NCBI GenBank assembly: GCA_964558505.1
Contig: CAZLEI010000007.1
Coordinates: forward strand, 1 to 52,685
DNA: 52,685 nt
Direction of reading: 5' to 3'
Source of the DNA: CAYMPW01 sp964558505
Lineage (GTDB): Archaea; Thermoplasmatota; Thermoplasmata; Methanomassiliicoccales; Methanomethylophilaceae
Shown here: one piece after another, positions 15,725 through 24,383 of the stretch
How positions within the stretch are numbered: position 1 is the first letter of the stretch
How the letters are laid out: every line of letters starts with the position of its first letter
The notes under the pieces: generated by a model
Database searches by the model: none
Told to the model about the DNA's origin: nothing
What the model saw: the letters and a program-made list of their open reading frames with translations, nothing else
Translations under genes and position numbers: made by a program

Positions 15725-16963
15725 ATGAAGCAATATTCCTATCTGCATCTTAACGAGCCGGCGGACCCGGACGCATACGTGGTGTGCACGTACAGGGTGA
15801 CGACCGACATGCCCATGGAGAAGGCGGCGACCGCCATCGCGGCGGAGCAGTCGACCGGTACGTGGACAGGGCTGTCCACGCTCAAGGACGACGTGTTCGA
15901 GAAATACGGGGCGAGGGTGACGAGCATCTCCGGGGACATCGTCGTCATAGAGTACCCTGCGGCAGATTTCAGCATCGGGGTCGGTGCGGTGCCGCAGATA
16001 CTCAGTGTCATCGCGGGCAACCTGTTCGGATTGGAGTCCGTGGGGAAACTGAGATTGGAGGACGTCACGTTCCCTCCTTGCATAACCAAGCAGTTCAAAG
16101 GGCCCAGGTTCGGTGCGGACGGCCTCAGGAAGCTCTTGGACCGTCCGGAGAAGCCCCTCGTGGGGACCATAGTCAAACCGAAGATCGGACTGTCCCCCAA
16201 GGAGACGGCATCCTACGTCTACGAGGCGGGCGCGGGCGGACTCACCAACAGCAAGGACGACGAGACCCTGGTGGACCAGGCGTTCTGTCCCATCGAGGAT
16301 CGCACCAAGGCGGTGGCGGAGTCCCTTGACAGGCTGAAATCCGAGGGCCACCTCATGATGCACGCCGTGAACGTCAGCACATCCGGCCATCAGATAGTGG
16401 AACTGGCCGAGAAGGTGCAGGAGTGGGGTGCCAAGCAGATAATGGTGGATGTCCTGACATGCGGCTTCGGAGCTGTGCAGGCATTGGCAGAGGATCCATC
16501 GATAAAGGTGCCGATACATGTGCACAGGACTATGCACGGTGCGATGACCAGGGATCCGCTCCACGGCATAGCGACGCTCCCGATAACAAAGATCGTCCGC
16601 ATGTGCGGCGGCGATGCCCTGCACATCGGGACCCTGGGCGTGGGCAAGATGAGCGGGGACATGACCGACGGCAGGGGCAATCTGAACGCCTGCCTCGGGG
16701 CCGACGTCCCCTACAAGACGGTTATGCCCGTCTGCTCCGGAGGGGTGTACCCGGGCATGGTGGGCAGCATGGTGGAAGCATCCGGCATGAACGTGCAGAT
16801 CCAGGCCGGCGGCGGAGTGGCCGGTCATCCAGAAGGGGTCAGGAAAGGAGCGATGGGGATGTGCCAGGCAGTGGATGCGGCATTCCTCGGGATTCCTGTG
16901 AAAGAATACGCGGAGGACCATCACGAGCTCAAGGTGGCCCTCGACACATGGGGAATGAAATGA
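15725..16963 (+). CDS. rbcL: Ribulose-bisphosphate carboxylase, type III
   Basis: 412 residues; fixes CO2 on RuBP to give two 3-phosphoglycerate in the archaeal AMP pathway. Catalytic residues are present: E41 and T46-W47 (EQSTGTW), N99, K151 and K153 (KPKIG), the carbamylation site K177 with D179 and E180 (KDDE), H267-R268, H300, K308, S338-G-G and G362-364. This distinguishes it from RuBisCO-like proteins. The block before the carbamylated lysine reads GGLTNSKDDE, so the usual Asp three residues earlier is Thr. No small subunit is present, as expected. The gene lies between its two pathway partners and overlaps deoA (ATGA). Confidence 0.96.
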   Translation: MKQYSYLHLNEPADPDAYVVCTYRVTTDMPMEKAATAIAAEQSTGTWTGLSTLKDDVFEKYGARVTSISGDIVVIEYPAADFSIGVGAVPQILSVIAGNLFGLESVGKLRLEDVTFPPCITKQFKGPRFGADGLRKLLDRPEKPLVGTIVKPKIGLSPKETASYVYEAGAGGLTNSKDDETLVDQAFCPIEDRTKAVAESLDRLKSEGHLMMHAVNVSTSGHQIVELAEKVQEWGAKQIMVDVLTCGFGAVQALAEDPSIKVPIHVHRTMHGAMTRDPLHGIATLPITKIVRMCGGDALHIGTLGVGKMSGDMTDGRGNLNACLGADVPYKTVMPVCSGGVYPGMVGSMVEASGMNVQIQAGGGVAGHPEGVRKGAMGMCQAVDAAFLGIPVKEYAEDHHELKVALDTWGMK

Positions 16964-18474
16964 AACTCAAGGTAAGGTATGTGGATCTGGACGTCGCCGA
17001 GGCATCGGTCCTGATCCATGATGATGATTGCACAGAACTCGGAGTGATGGAGAACGACCGCGTCCGTCTTGACGGTAAGAAGACGGTGACTGCCCTGGTC
17101 ACGACCTCGGACACGATCCTCGAAAGGGGGGAGATCCTGGTCCCGCAGGTCCTGCAGGAGCAGCTGGACGTCCAGAACGGCGCGGAGATCAACGTGGCCT
17201 TCTCTGTCAAGCCGTCATCCGTCCGCAGCATCAGGAAGAAGATGGACGGCGACAAGCTGACCAAAGAGGAGATCCACGATGTGGTCTTCGACATCCTCGA
17301 TTCGAAACTCTCGAAGATCGAGATATCGGCTTGGCTGACCGCCCTCTACATAAACGGCATGGACGACGAGGAGATAGCCAATTTCACGCAGTCCATAGTG
17401 GACACGGGCGACAAGATAGAATTCGACCGTTCCCCCGTCTTCGATTTCCACAGCATCGGCGGGGTTCCCGGCAACAAGGTCACCCCGATAGTGGTCTCGA
17501 TCGTCGCGGCGGCAGGCCTGATGCTGCCGAAGACATCGTCCCGTGCCATAAGCAGCGCATGCGGGACCTCCGATTTCGTGGAGACGTTCTGCAACGTCGA
17601 GCTTGATGCCGCACGTCTCAAGGAGATAGCGGAGGATGTCGGCGGAGTGCTTGCATGGGGAGGGGCAATGAACCTCGCCCCCGTGGACGACATGGTCATA
17701 AAAGTGGAGTATCCGCTCGGGATAAACCCTCGGGCGCAGATGATGGCATCCATCCTGTCCAAGAAGATGGCGATAGGGGCAACGCATCTGCTGCTGGACA
17801 TACCCACGGGCGCCGGCACGAAGGTGAAGACCATCGAGCAGGCACGCGAGTACGCCCGCAGCTTCATGTCGATAGGCGACAGGCTCGGCATCCACATCGA
17901 GGCCGCCATAACGTACGCGGACCAGCCGGTCGGCAACACCATCGGCCCGAAGCTGGAGGCCAGGGAATGCATCCGCGTCCTCGAGGGCAACCCGCATCCC
18001 GCCAGCGTGGTGGAGAAGGCATGCGACCTCGCAGGCATCATATTGGAGATGGGGGGCATACCGAACGGATCCGAGGTCGCCAGGGAGATACTGTCCTCCG
18101 GCAAGGCCATGGAGAAGTTCCGCGAGATAGTCGCCGCCCAGGGCGGGAACCACGACATCAAATCCACGGATCTGGAGCCAGGCAAGTACATGGCCGAGGT
18201 CTTCAGCATCAAGTCGGGCTATGTGCACTCGGTGAAGAACGCCGAGCTCGTCACGATCGCCAGGGCGGCCGGCGCTCCCGCGGACAAGGGCGCGGGGATC
18301 GAACTTCTGCACAAGAAAGGCCAGAGGGTCGAGAAGGGAGAGCTGCTGTTCAGGATCTACGCGGACAACGAGTCCAAGCTCAAGCGCGCCAAGGACATCG
18401 CGGTCAAGGTGCAGCCCATGTCGATCGAGGGGATGCTGATCAAGAGAGTGGTCAACACGCCGGTGCAGAACTGA
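16960..18474 (+). CDS. deoA: AMP phosphorylase
   Basis: 504 residues, the length of characterised archaeal AMP phosphorylases and longer than bacterial thymidine phosphorylase because of the N-terminal double-psi-barrel-like domain (residues ~1-85). The phosphorylase core shows HSIGGVPGNKVTPIVVSI, SRAISSACGTSDFVE and ILSKKMAIGATHLLLDIP. It releases adenine (or CMP/UMP bases) from nucleoside 5'-monophosphates with phosphate, giving ribose 1,5-bisphosphate for the isomerase and RuBisCO encoded just upstream. ATG 16960 overlaps the rbcL stop (ATGA). Frames extending further upstream are out-of-frame readings of rbcL. Confidence 0.95.
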   Translation: MKLKVRYVDLDVAEASVLIHDDDCTELGVMENDRVRLDGKKTVTALVTTSDTILERGEILVPQVLQEQLDVQNGAEINVAFSVKPSSVRSIRKKMDGDKLTKEEIHDVVFDILDSKLSKIEISAWLTALYINGMDDEEIANFTQSIVDTGDKIEFDRSPVFDFHSIGGVPGNKVTPIVVSIVAAAGLMLPKTSSRAISSACGTSDFVETFCNVELDAARLKEIAEDVGGVLAWGGAMNLAPVDDMVIKVEYPLGINPRAQMMASILSKKMAIGATHLLLDIPTGAGTKVKTIEQAREYARSFMSIGDRLGIHIEAAITYADQPVGNTIGPKLEARECIRVLEGNPHPASVVEKACDLAGIILEMGGIPNGSEVAREILSSGKAMEKFREIVAAQGGNHDIKSTDLEPGKYMAEVFSIKSGYVHSVKNAELVTIARAAGAPADKGAGIELLHKKGQRVEKGELLFRIYADNESKLKRAKDIAVKVQPMSIEGMLIKRVVNTPVQN

Positions 18475-19292
18475 TGCGCGCATTGTGCTTCACGGTGGAC
18501 CTCGACAGGGACGTCAACATGAGCATCCCGGGCCAGACGGCCGCAGGGTCCCTGGACCGCGGCTCGGGCACCGCCCCTCGGTTCTCCTCGTCGGCCTCCG
18601 GCCTCGAGATGCTGACAGACATCCTGGACGATATAGGTGCCAGTGCGACGTTCTTCGCGGAGGGTCGCACCTTGGAGGCCCTCCGCGACATCGCCGGGCT
18701 CCTGTCAGGTCACGAGGTCGGGGTGCACGGGTACGACCACGAGGACATCGAAGGCATGGATGCCGACGGGATCCTGGAGGTCGTGGAGAAGGGGAAGGCG
18801 GCCGTCCGCGACACGACGGGGGCGTACCCGACCTCGTTCCGTGCACCGTACATGCGGTGCTCCGACGACCTCTATGTGGCATTGGCCCGTTCCGGACTGA
18901 TCACGGATTCATCCACGTATGCCGCGGTGTCCGGGTCAATGGTCCCGTCGGAGATATCCGCATGCGGTTCGGTCATCACCGAAGTGCCCGTCGCCGAGGG
19001 CACGGACAGCCGTGGCAAGAAGATCGCCGCATACCTATGGCCGATGCACGAGGGCAAGCGTTCGCCGGACGACTACCTGGAATTGGCATCCCGTGTGGAT
19101 GAGGGGGCATTCGTCCTGGCCACGCATACCTGGCACATGTTCGAGTCCCGTACCGGTGGCGTTATGTCCGAGTCACGTCGCAAAGCCAACGCGGCATCCG
19201 TCGCCGAGGTCCTGGACGGCCTCATAGGGATGGGCTTCGAGCCCATGACGGTGTCCGCATTCTCCGCAGGTTTCCGCGCGCGGTCTCACTAA
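18474..19292 (+). CDS. Polysaccharide deacetylase (NodB/CE4) family protein
   Basis: 272 residues with the NodB-homology fold. FTVDLDRD at residues 6-13 replaces the classic TFDDG, and GVHGYDHEDI supplies the His pair of the metal site; FRAPYMRCSDD and FVLATHTWHMF are the later motifs. No signal peptide, so it is probably cytosolic. The substrate is unknown; family members deacetylate N-acetylated sugars. It is joined to deoA by a TGATG junction and ends the RuBisCO operon, so it is co-expressed with nucleotide salvage for no obvious reason. Confidence 0.8.
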   Translation: MRALCFTVDLDRDVNMSIPGQTAAGSLDRGSGTAPRFSSSASGLEMLTDILDDIGASATFFAEGRTLEALRDIAGLLSGHEVGVHGYDHEDIEGMDADGILEVVEKGKAAVRDTTGAYPTSFRAPYMRCSDDLYVALARSGLITDSSTYAAVSGSMVPSEISACGSVITEVPVAEGTDSRGKKIAAYLWPMHEGKRSPDDYLELASRVDEGAFVLATHTWHMFESRTGGVMSESRRKANAASVAEVLDGLIGMGFEPMTVSAFSAGFRARSH

Positions 19293-19303
19293 AATATATT
19301 ATA
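19292..19303 (+). promoter_or_regulatory. TATA box of folD operon
   Basis: AAATATATTATA predicts transcription start near 19325; GGTGA follows 6-8 nt before the folD ATG at 19335. Confidence 0.6.
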
Positions 19304-19334
19304 CGTTCCCGCAGTACCCGACACAGGTGACCAC

Positions 19335-20216
19335 ATGACTGCAGGACTGATTCTCGGGAAACAGGTGTCCGAGGAGATATACTCGGAACTCAGGACAAGG
19401 ATAGACGCGCTCAAGGCCGAGGGGACGACCCCAGGTCTGGCAGTGGTGCTCGTGGGAGAGGACCCGGCGTCGCAGGTGTACGTTAGGATGAAAGGCAAGA
19501 AGTGCGAGGAGCTCGGCATGCACTCGGTCACTGTCATCATGCCCGAGGATACGACGCAGGACCAGCTCCTGGCCAAAGTGGCCGAGCTCAACGCGGACCC
19601 TGCCATACACGGCTTCTTGGTGCAGCTTCCTTTGCCGAAGCACATCGACGAGGACACGGTCATCAACGCGATCGATCCCAAGAAGGACGCGGATTGCTTC
19701 CACCCCTCCAACGTGGGGAAGATGCTCATCGGCGATCCCGACTTTTTGCCGGCCACCCCGGCAGGCGTTCAGCAGATGCTAGTGAGGTCCGGCGTGGAGA
19801 CCTCCGGCAAGCACGTCGTCGTGGTGGGCAGGAGCAACATCGTCGGAAAGCCAATGGCGGCGATGATGATGCAGAAAGGCGCAGGTGCGGACTCCACGGT
19901 CACCGTGGTCCACTCTCGCACACGCGACCTCCCGTCCATCACCCGTCAGGCGGACATATTGATCGTGGCCATCGGCAAAGCCGGATTCGTCACGGCCGAC
20001 ATGGTCAAGGAAGGTGCCGTCGTCATAGACGTCGGCACCAACAGGGTGGACGACCCGTCGAGTCCCAAGGGCTCGAGGCTCGCAGGAGATGTGGACTTCG
20101 AGGGAGTGAAGGAGAAAGCATCCATGATCACCCCGGTCCCCGGAGGAGTGGGGCCGATGACAATCTGCATGCTCATGGCCAACGCGGTGCGTGCAGCAGA
20201 GAGATCCATCGAATGA
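19335..20216 (+). CDS. folD: Methylenetetrahydrofolate dehydrogenase / methenyl-THF cyclohydrolase
   Basis: 293-residue bifunctional folate enzyme. YVRMKGKKCEELGM holds the active-site Lys region, GFLVQLPLPKHI and KDADCFHPSNVGKM the substrate site, VVVGRSNIVGKPMAAMM the NADP-binding loop, and TPVPGGVGPMT the C-terminal signature. It interconverts methylene- and formyl-tetrahydrofolate, supplying one-carbon units for biosynthesis. A bacterial-type THF enzyme is what one expects in Methanomassiliicoccales, which lack the full tetrahydromethanopterin methyl branch. First gene of a likely five-gene operon. Confidence 0.96.
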   Translation: MTAGLILGKQVSEEIYSELRTRIDALKAEGTTPGLAVVLVGEDPASQVYVRMKGKKCEELGMHSVTVIMPEDTTQDQLLAKVAELNADPAIHGFLVQLPLPKHIDEDTVINAIDPKKDADCFHPSNVGKMLIGDPDFLPATPAGVQQMLVRSGVETSGKHVVVVGRSNIVGKPMAAMMMQKGAGADSTVTVVHSRTRDLPSITRQADILIVAIGKAGFVTADMVKEGAVVIDVGTNRVDDPSSPKGSRLAGDVDFEGVKEKASMITPVPGGVGPMTICMLMANAVRAAERSIE

Positions 20217-20235
20217 CGGTAGGAGTGTGATACAA

Positions 20236-20877
20236 ATGATCAGAGAATGCAACGAGCACGGATATTTCCGCGGTGAGACCTGCCCATATTGCGGGGAAGA
20301 GGGAAAATTCCTGATGAGCGACTTCGAAGTGGAGAAGCTCGGCAGAACGCTGGCAGGTATCCTCAGGCACGGCAGGTTCGAGCTCGATATGGACGATCAG
20401 GGGTTCGTAGAGGTTCGTGATATAGTAGCTGTCACGAAGGAGAACAACCCCAAGATGGCATGGCTCAGGCCCCATCACGTAGAGGCGCTCGTGGAGACCG
20501 ACCCCAAGGGAAGGTACCAGACCGGCGGGTCCGCGGTCAGGGCGACTTACGGGCATACGATAAAACTGGACCTCCGGCTCCCCACCGACGGCATCCCGGA
20601 GGAACTCTTCTATCCCACCACGCCCGAGGAGCTCGACATAATCCTCGAGGTCGGTCTGCTGCCCTCCGACAGGGCCATGGTGCACCTGTCGAAGAGCTAT
20701 GACGACGCATTCAGGGCAGGTTCCGTCCGCGTGGACGACCCTGTGATCCTGGCGATCGACACGGCCGCATGCATGGAGCAGGGATACGAGATCGGCAGGG
20801 CCGCTAAAACGGTCTTCCTGTGCAAGCAGGTCCCCGCGGACTGCCTCAGGGTCGCCCACGAAGAAGAGGGCGAGTGA
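20236..20877 (+). CDS. kptA: RNA 2'-phosphotransferase (KptA/Tpt1)
   Basis: 213 residues. An N-terminal zinc module (CNEHGYFRGETCPYCGEEGKF) typical of archaeal members precedes the transferase core: LRHGRFELDMDDQGFV, RATYGHTIKLDLRLP, and VHLSKSYDDAFRAGSVR. The conserved Arg and His residues of these blocks form the NAD-dependent active site that removes an internal 2'-phosphate from RNA. In archaea the natural substrate is unclear because the main tRNA ligase leaves no 2'-phosphate. GGAGTGTG precedes the ATG at 20236. Confidence 0.93.
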   Translation: MIRECNEHGYFRGETCPYCGEEGKFLMSDFEVEKLGRTLAGILRHGRFELDMDDQGFVEVRDIVAVTKENNPKMAWLRPHHVEALVETDPKGRYQTGGSAVRATYGHTIKLDLRLPTDGIPEELFYPTTPEELDIILEVGLLPSDRAMVHLSKSYDDAFRAGSVRVDDPVILAIDTAACMEQGYEIGRAAKTVFLCKQVPADCLRVAHEEEGE

Positions 20878-21828
20878 ATGCCCAGGGTCCTTAGGCCGGA
20901 CGAGGTCCGTGCTGAATACGGCAAGATGTTCTGCCAAGGGTTCTACACGATGGTGGACGAGAAGGCCGGCGTGGCCAAGATCGTCGAGAAATGCGTTGCC
21001 CGCGGCCCAGTGGAATGGGATGTGGTCAACAGGAAGAGGACAGGCGGTGTCATCACGGACATCGATGTGCAGGGGTACACGATGATCATGGACACGGTCA
21101 TCGGCGAGAGGCCGCTGAATTTCGGACCTGTCTCGGCAGATCTGGGCGGGCAGGGGCTCAGCTCCCTCACCGTCGAAGGCGACAGGGTACGCACCAAATG
21201 GGCAGGTCTTGCCGGTGCGACCGTGGGGATCGGGGCATGCATCCCCCAAGGTCCGGGCGTCATAGAGACGGTATACCCGGATGATTTCAAGATCGGAGGC
21301 GCCCATCATGCCCATGTCGAGATCGTGACCCCCAAGATGATCCGCGTCATCATCGGCATCGATGATACCGACACCAAGGAGAGGGGGGCAACATGGGCGA
21401 TGGCCATGAGGCTGGGGACTTCGTGCCCCATAGGCGTATTCCTCGACCATAAGATCATACAGCTGAATCCGAAAGCTCCCAACAAGACGACCAACTGCTG
21501 CTCCACCGCGGTGGCGTTCGCGGTGAAGGAGGACGAGGCGGACGCGCTCGTGGCGTACTGCAGGGATTTCATCCTCCGCGAATCATTCTCTGCCGATTCG
21601 GTCATGACAGTGTTCAAAGGCTTGCACATACCCGAAGACCTGGCGGAGTTCTCATGGAACGCCAAGAGCATCCTGTACAAAGAGGAGGATGCCATGGCGG
21701 CTGCCGCGCTCAACAACGTGGAGGTCATTCCCGCACCGGGCACGAAAGGCGTGATCGGCGCAGTCGCTGCCATCGGTTGCTTCGACATGGGAGTACGCTC
21801 CGCTGGAGTCCCTGAGGATTTCGAGTGA
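20878..21828 (+). CDS. mmp11: Methanogenesis marker protein 11
   Basis: Intact 316-residue member of a family restricted to methanogens; role unknown. Landmarks: MPRVLRPDEVRAEYGKMF, GGVITDIDVQGYTMIMDT, VRTKWAGLAGATVGIGACIP and IIGIDDTDTKERGATW, the last resembling the acidic motif of TiaS-type tRNA agmatinylcytidine synthetases, then NKTTNCCSTAVAFAV and GVIGAVAAIGCFD. The ATG directly follows the kptA stop. A paralogue occurs at the broken locus 1259-1810. Confidence 0.93.
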   Translation: MPRVLRPDEVRAEYGKMFCQGFYTMVDEKAGVAKIVEKCVARGPVEWDVVNRKRTGGVITDIDVQGYTMIMDTVIGERPLNFGPVSADLGGQGLSSLTVEGDRVRTKWAGLAGATVGIGACIPQGPGVIETVYPDDFKIGGAHHAHVEIVTPKMIRVIIGIDDTDTKERGATWAMAMRLGTSCPIGVFLDHKIIQLNPKAPNKTTNCCSTAVAFAVKEDEADALVAYCRDFILRESFSADSVMTVFKGLHIPEDLAEFSWNAKSILYKEEDAMAAAALNNVEVIPAPGTKGVIGAVAAIGCFDMGVRSAGVPEDFE

Positions 21829-21832
21829 TCCG

Positions 21833-22615
21833 ATGACGTTGCCGAAGATCCTGGCAGGCACAGCTTACTCCACATACGAGGCGCAGCTGGAGAAAGAGGT
21901 CTTGGAAGGCGGCCTCGTCCCGAAGCATATGGCGATCATAATGGACGGCAACCGCCGTTATGCCAAGGAAGTGCTCCAGGCGGAGCCCCGGGAGGGCCAT
22001 ATCAAAGGCAGGGCGAAGCTGGAGGAGGTGATGGATTGGTGCGTTCACATGGATGTGAAGTACCTCACGGTGTATGCCTTCTCCACCGAGAATTTCAACA
22101 GGGATCCGGAAGAGGTCTCGTTCCTCATGGACCTCATCGCCCAGGCGATGAGGGATTTCGCCGACAGCCCCCGTGTCCACGAGAGCAAGGTGAAGATCAG
22201 TCTCCTCGGGGAGCGCGATGCGCTTCCGGACAATGTCATCGAGGCCCTGGAATACGCCAAGGCCAAGACCGGCGGGTACGACCGTTACCATCTCAACATG
22301 GCGGTTGCCTACGGCGGGAGGGAGGAGATAGTCAATGCCGTCCGCGAATTGGTCAAGGAGGCGAAGGCCGGGAATCTTGGCCCGGAGGATGTGACCGAGG
22401 CGACCCTGTCCAAGCACATGTACACAGTCGATATCCCGGATCCCGACCTGGTCCTGAGGACATCGGGAGAGGTCCGCATATCGAACTTCCTGCTGTGGCA
22501 GATGGCGTATTCCGAACTGTATTTCGCCGATGTCTATTGGCCGGGTTTCAGGTACATCGATTTCCTCAGGGCGATAAGGTCCTATCAGCAGCGTCAGAGA
22601 CGCTACGGGGTATGA
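21833..22615 (+). CDS. uppS: cis-Polyprenyl diphosphate synthase (undecaprenyl/dolichyl-PP synthase type)
   Basis: 260 residues. MAIIMDGNRRYAKE holds the catalytic Asp; VYAFSTENFNRDPEEV and VLRTSGEVRISNFLLWQ are the substrate and product motifs of cis-prenyltransferases. It extends an allylic diphosphate with isopentenyl diphosphate in cis to make the glycan carrier lipid. The MDGNRRYAKE sequence with an insertion before GHIKG is the archaeal form. Downstream overlap of ATGA type with the radical SAM gene. Confidence 0.95.
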   Translation: MTLPKILAGTAYSTYEAQLEKEVLEGGLVPKHMAIIMDGNRRYAKEVLQAEPREGHIKGRAKLEEVMDWCVHMDVKYLTVYAFSTENFNRDPEEVSFLMDLIAQAMRDFADSPRVHESKVKISLLGERDALPDNVIEALEYAKAKTGGYDRYHLNMAVAYGGREEIVNAVRELVKEAKAGNLGPEDVTEATLSKHMYTVDIPDPDLVLRTSGEVRISNFLLWQMAYSELYFADVYWPGFRYIDFLRAIRSYQQRQRRYGV

Positions 22616-24342
22616 CCATGCACAACGATATAATATTCCTTCACGCGCCCAGCGTCTACGATTTCAGGAAGAAGCCCATTTTCTACGGTCCGGTCAGCGA
22701 TGTCATACCCTCGTCCCCGGTGTTCGAGATGTACCCCATCGGGTTCATGACGATATGCTCCCATCTGGAAGCGGCGGGATTCAAGACGAGGATCGTGAAC
22801 ATCGCGGTCCGCATGCTACAGGACGATCGCTTCGACGTCGAGCGCGCGATAGCCAAATTGGACGCGGACGTGTTCGCCATAGACCTTCACTGGATGCCTC
22901 ATGCCCACGGGGCGCTGGCGCTAGCCGAGATCGTGAAGAGGCTGCATCCGGAGTCGAAAGTGGAGATGGGCGGTTTCACGTCATCGTATTTCCACGAAGA
23001 GCTCATCCGCCGGCCGGAGGTGGACCTGGTCATGCGCGGAGACACGACCGAGGTTCCCACAGTGGAACTGATGGAGACCTTGTCCCGCGGCGGCGATCTC
23101 GGCGAAGTACCGAACCTCGTCTGGAAGGATGAGGGCGGTGCAGTCCACAACAACGGCCTGACCTATTCGGCCGAGACCTTGGACGAGATAATCTTCGATT
23201 ACGGGCAGATGATAAAGAGCACCATGAGGAACATGGACATCAAGGGCGCCCTCCCATGGCTGGGGTGGGACCGTCAACCGCTGACATCGGTGTTCACCGT
23301 CCGCGGATGCTCCCTGAACTGCGCCGAATGCGGCGGCTCCCATCATGCGAACGGGATAATAGCGTGCAGGAAGCATCCAGCCTACCGCAGCCCGGAGAAA
23401 CTGGCCGAGGACATGGAGCATATCCAGGATTACATGAGGGCACCGATCTTCATCGTCGGCGACATCCGGCAGAACGGACCCGGCTATGCCGACGCATTCC
23501 TCAAGGAAGTGAAGGAGCGCGGCATCGGGAATCATGTCGTCATCGAGTTGTTCAATCATGCGGATTCGGAATATTTCGGCAAGATAGACAAGGCATTCGA
23601 CGGGGGATGGAGCATCGAGTTCTCCCCGGATTCCCATGATGAGAAGGTCCGCAGCGCGTTGGGCAAAGGATATGACAACGCCTCGATAGACAGGACGCTG
23701 CAGGCGGCGTTCGCCAACGGATGCTCGAGGATGGACATGTTCTACATGACCGGTCTGCCGTTCCAGGACAGGGAGTCCGCTCTGAACAGCGCCCGTGCCT
23801 CCAAGCATCTGTGGGAGGTCGTCGGACGCGATGCGGGGTTGTTCATCTACAATGCCCCATTCGCACCTTTCGTCGATCCCGGGAGCAGGGCGTTCGAGGA
23901 TCCCGGAAAATGGGGGTACAAGATGCGGGCAAGGACGTTGGAGGATCACCGCAGGTTGCTGGACAGCCCTTCGTGGAAGCACGTGCTGTCGTACGAGACA
24001 GAACTGATGACCCGCGACGAAATCGCCGAGACATCCTACGATGCGGCGTTGGAACTGGCCAGGATGGAGTTCGAATCCGGCAGGATAACCGAAGAGGCAT
24101 ACAGGGGCAGGTCCGAGAGGACGGAGATCGCCCGCAGCCTGATGCACAAGATTGACGACATCCTGAAGATCGAGGATCCGGAGGTCCGCGATGCCGAACT
24201 TTGGAAGAACAAGAAGGCCGGAGAGGACCTCATGCACTCGACCGTGTGTGACAAGACGGACTTGGATTGGAAGACCGGATCGATATGGTCCAATGCTCCG
24301 AGGATCGCCTTCGACCTCCTCAAAGGAACGGTCCGCAGGTGA
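22612..24342 (+). CDS. B12-binding domain radical SAM protein (Ta0216-like)
   Basis: 576 residues. The N-terminal ~180 residues resemble a cobalamin-binding domain (IFLHAPSVYDFR, PIGFMTICSHLEAAGFKTRI, FAIDLHWMPHAHGA, GGFTSSYFHEEL). The radical SAM cluster motif CSLNCAEC is in TVRGCSLNCAECGGSHHANG near residue 240, followed by a barrel (IFIVGDIRQNGPGY, IEFSPDSHDEKVR, FYMTGLPFQD). The substrate is unknown. The overall layout matches a family typified by a Thermoplasma protein; I recall this from memory. Co-transcribed with mmp11 and uppS, which suggests a lipid or cofactor role without proving it. Confidence 0.85.
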   Translation: MTMHNDIIFLHAPSVYDFRKKPIFYGPVSDVIPSSPVFEMYPIGFMTICSHLEAAGFKTRIVNIAVRMLQDDRFDVERAIAKLDADVFAIDLHWMPHAHGALALAEIVKRLHPESKVEMGGFTSSYFHEELIRRPEVDLVMRGDTTEVPTVELMETLSRGGDLGEVPNLVWKDEGGAVHNNGLTYSAETLDEIIFDYGQMIKSTMRNMDIKGALPWLGWDRQPLTSVFTVRGCSLNCAECGGSHHANGIIACRKHPAYRSPEKLAEDMEHIQDYMRAPIFIVGDIRQNGPGYADAFLKEVKERGIGNHVVIELFNHADSEYFGKIDKAFDGGWSIEFSPDSHDEKVRSALGKGYDNASIDRTLQAAFANGCSRMDMFYMTGLPFQDRESALNSARASKHLWEVVGRDAGLFIYNAPFAPFVDPGSRAFEDPGKWGYKMRARTLEDHRRLLDSPSWKHVLSYETELMTRDEIAETSYDAALELARMEFESGRITEEAYRGRSERTEIARSLMHKIDDILKIEDPEVRDAELWKNKKAGEDLMHSTVCDKTDLDWKTGSIWSNAPRIAFDLLKGTVRR

Positions 24343-24358
24343 CCCTCTATTATAGGGT
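24342..24358. terminator. Hairpin between convergent genes
   Basis: ACCCT-CTATTAT-AGGGT directly overlaps the stop codon of the radical SAM gene and precedes the convergent proC. The AT-rich loop and following ATAAAG fit a weak terminator. Confidence 0.35.
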
Positions 24359-24383
24359 ATAAAGATAGTATGATGAAGGGGGA

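Noticed and set aside
16423..18474. 683-residue AMP phosphorylase with an N-terminal extension
   Set aside because: The first 179 codons are an out-of-frame reading of rbcL; ATG 16960 with ATGA overlap gives the normal 504-residue protein.
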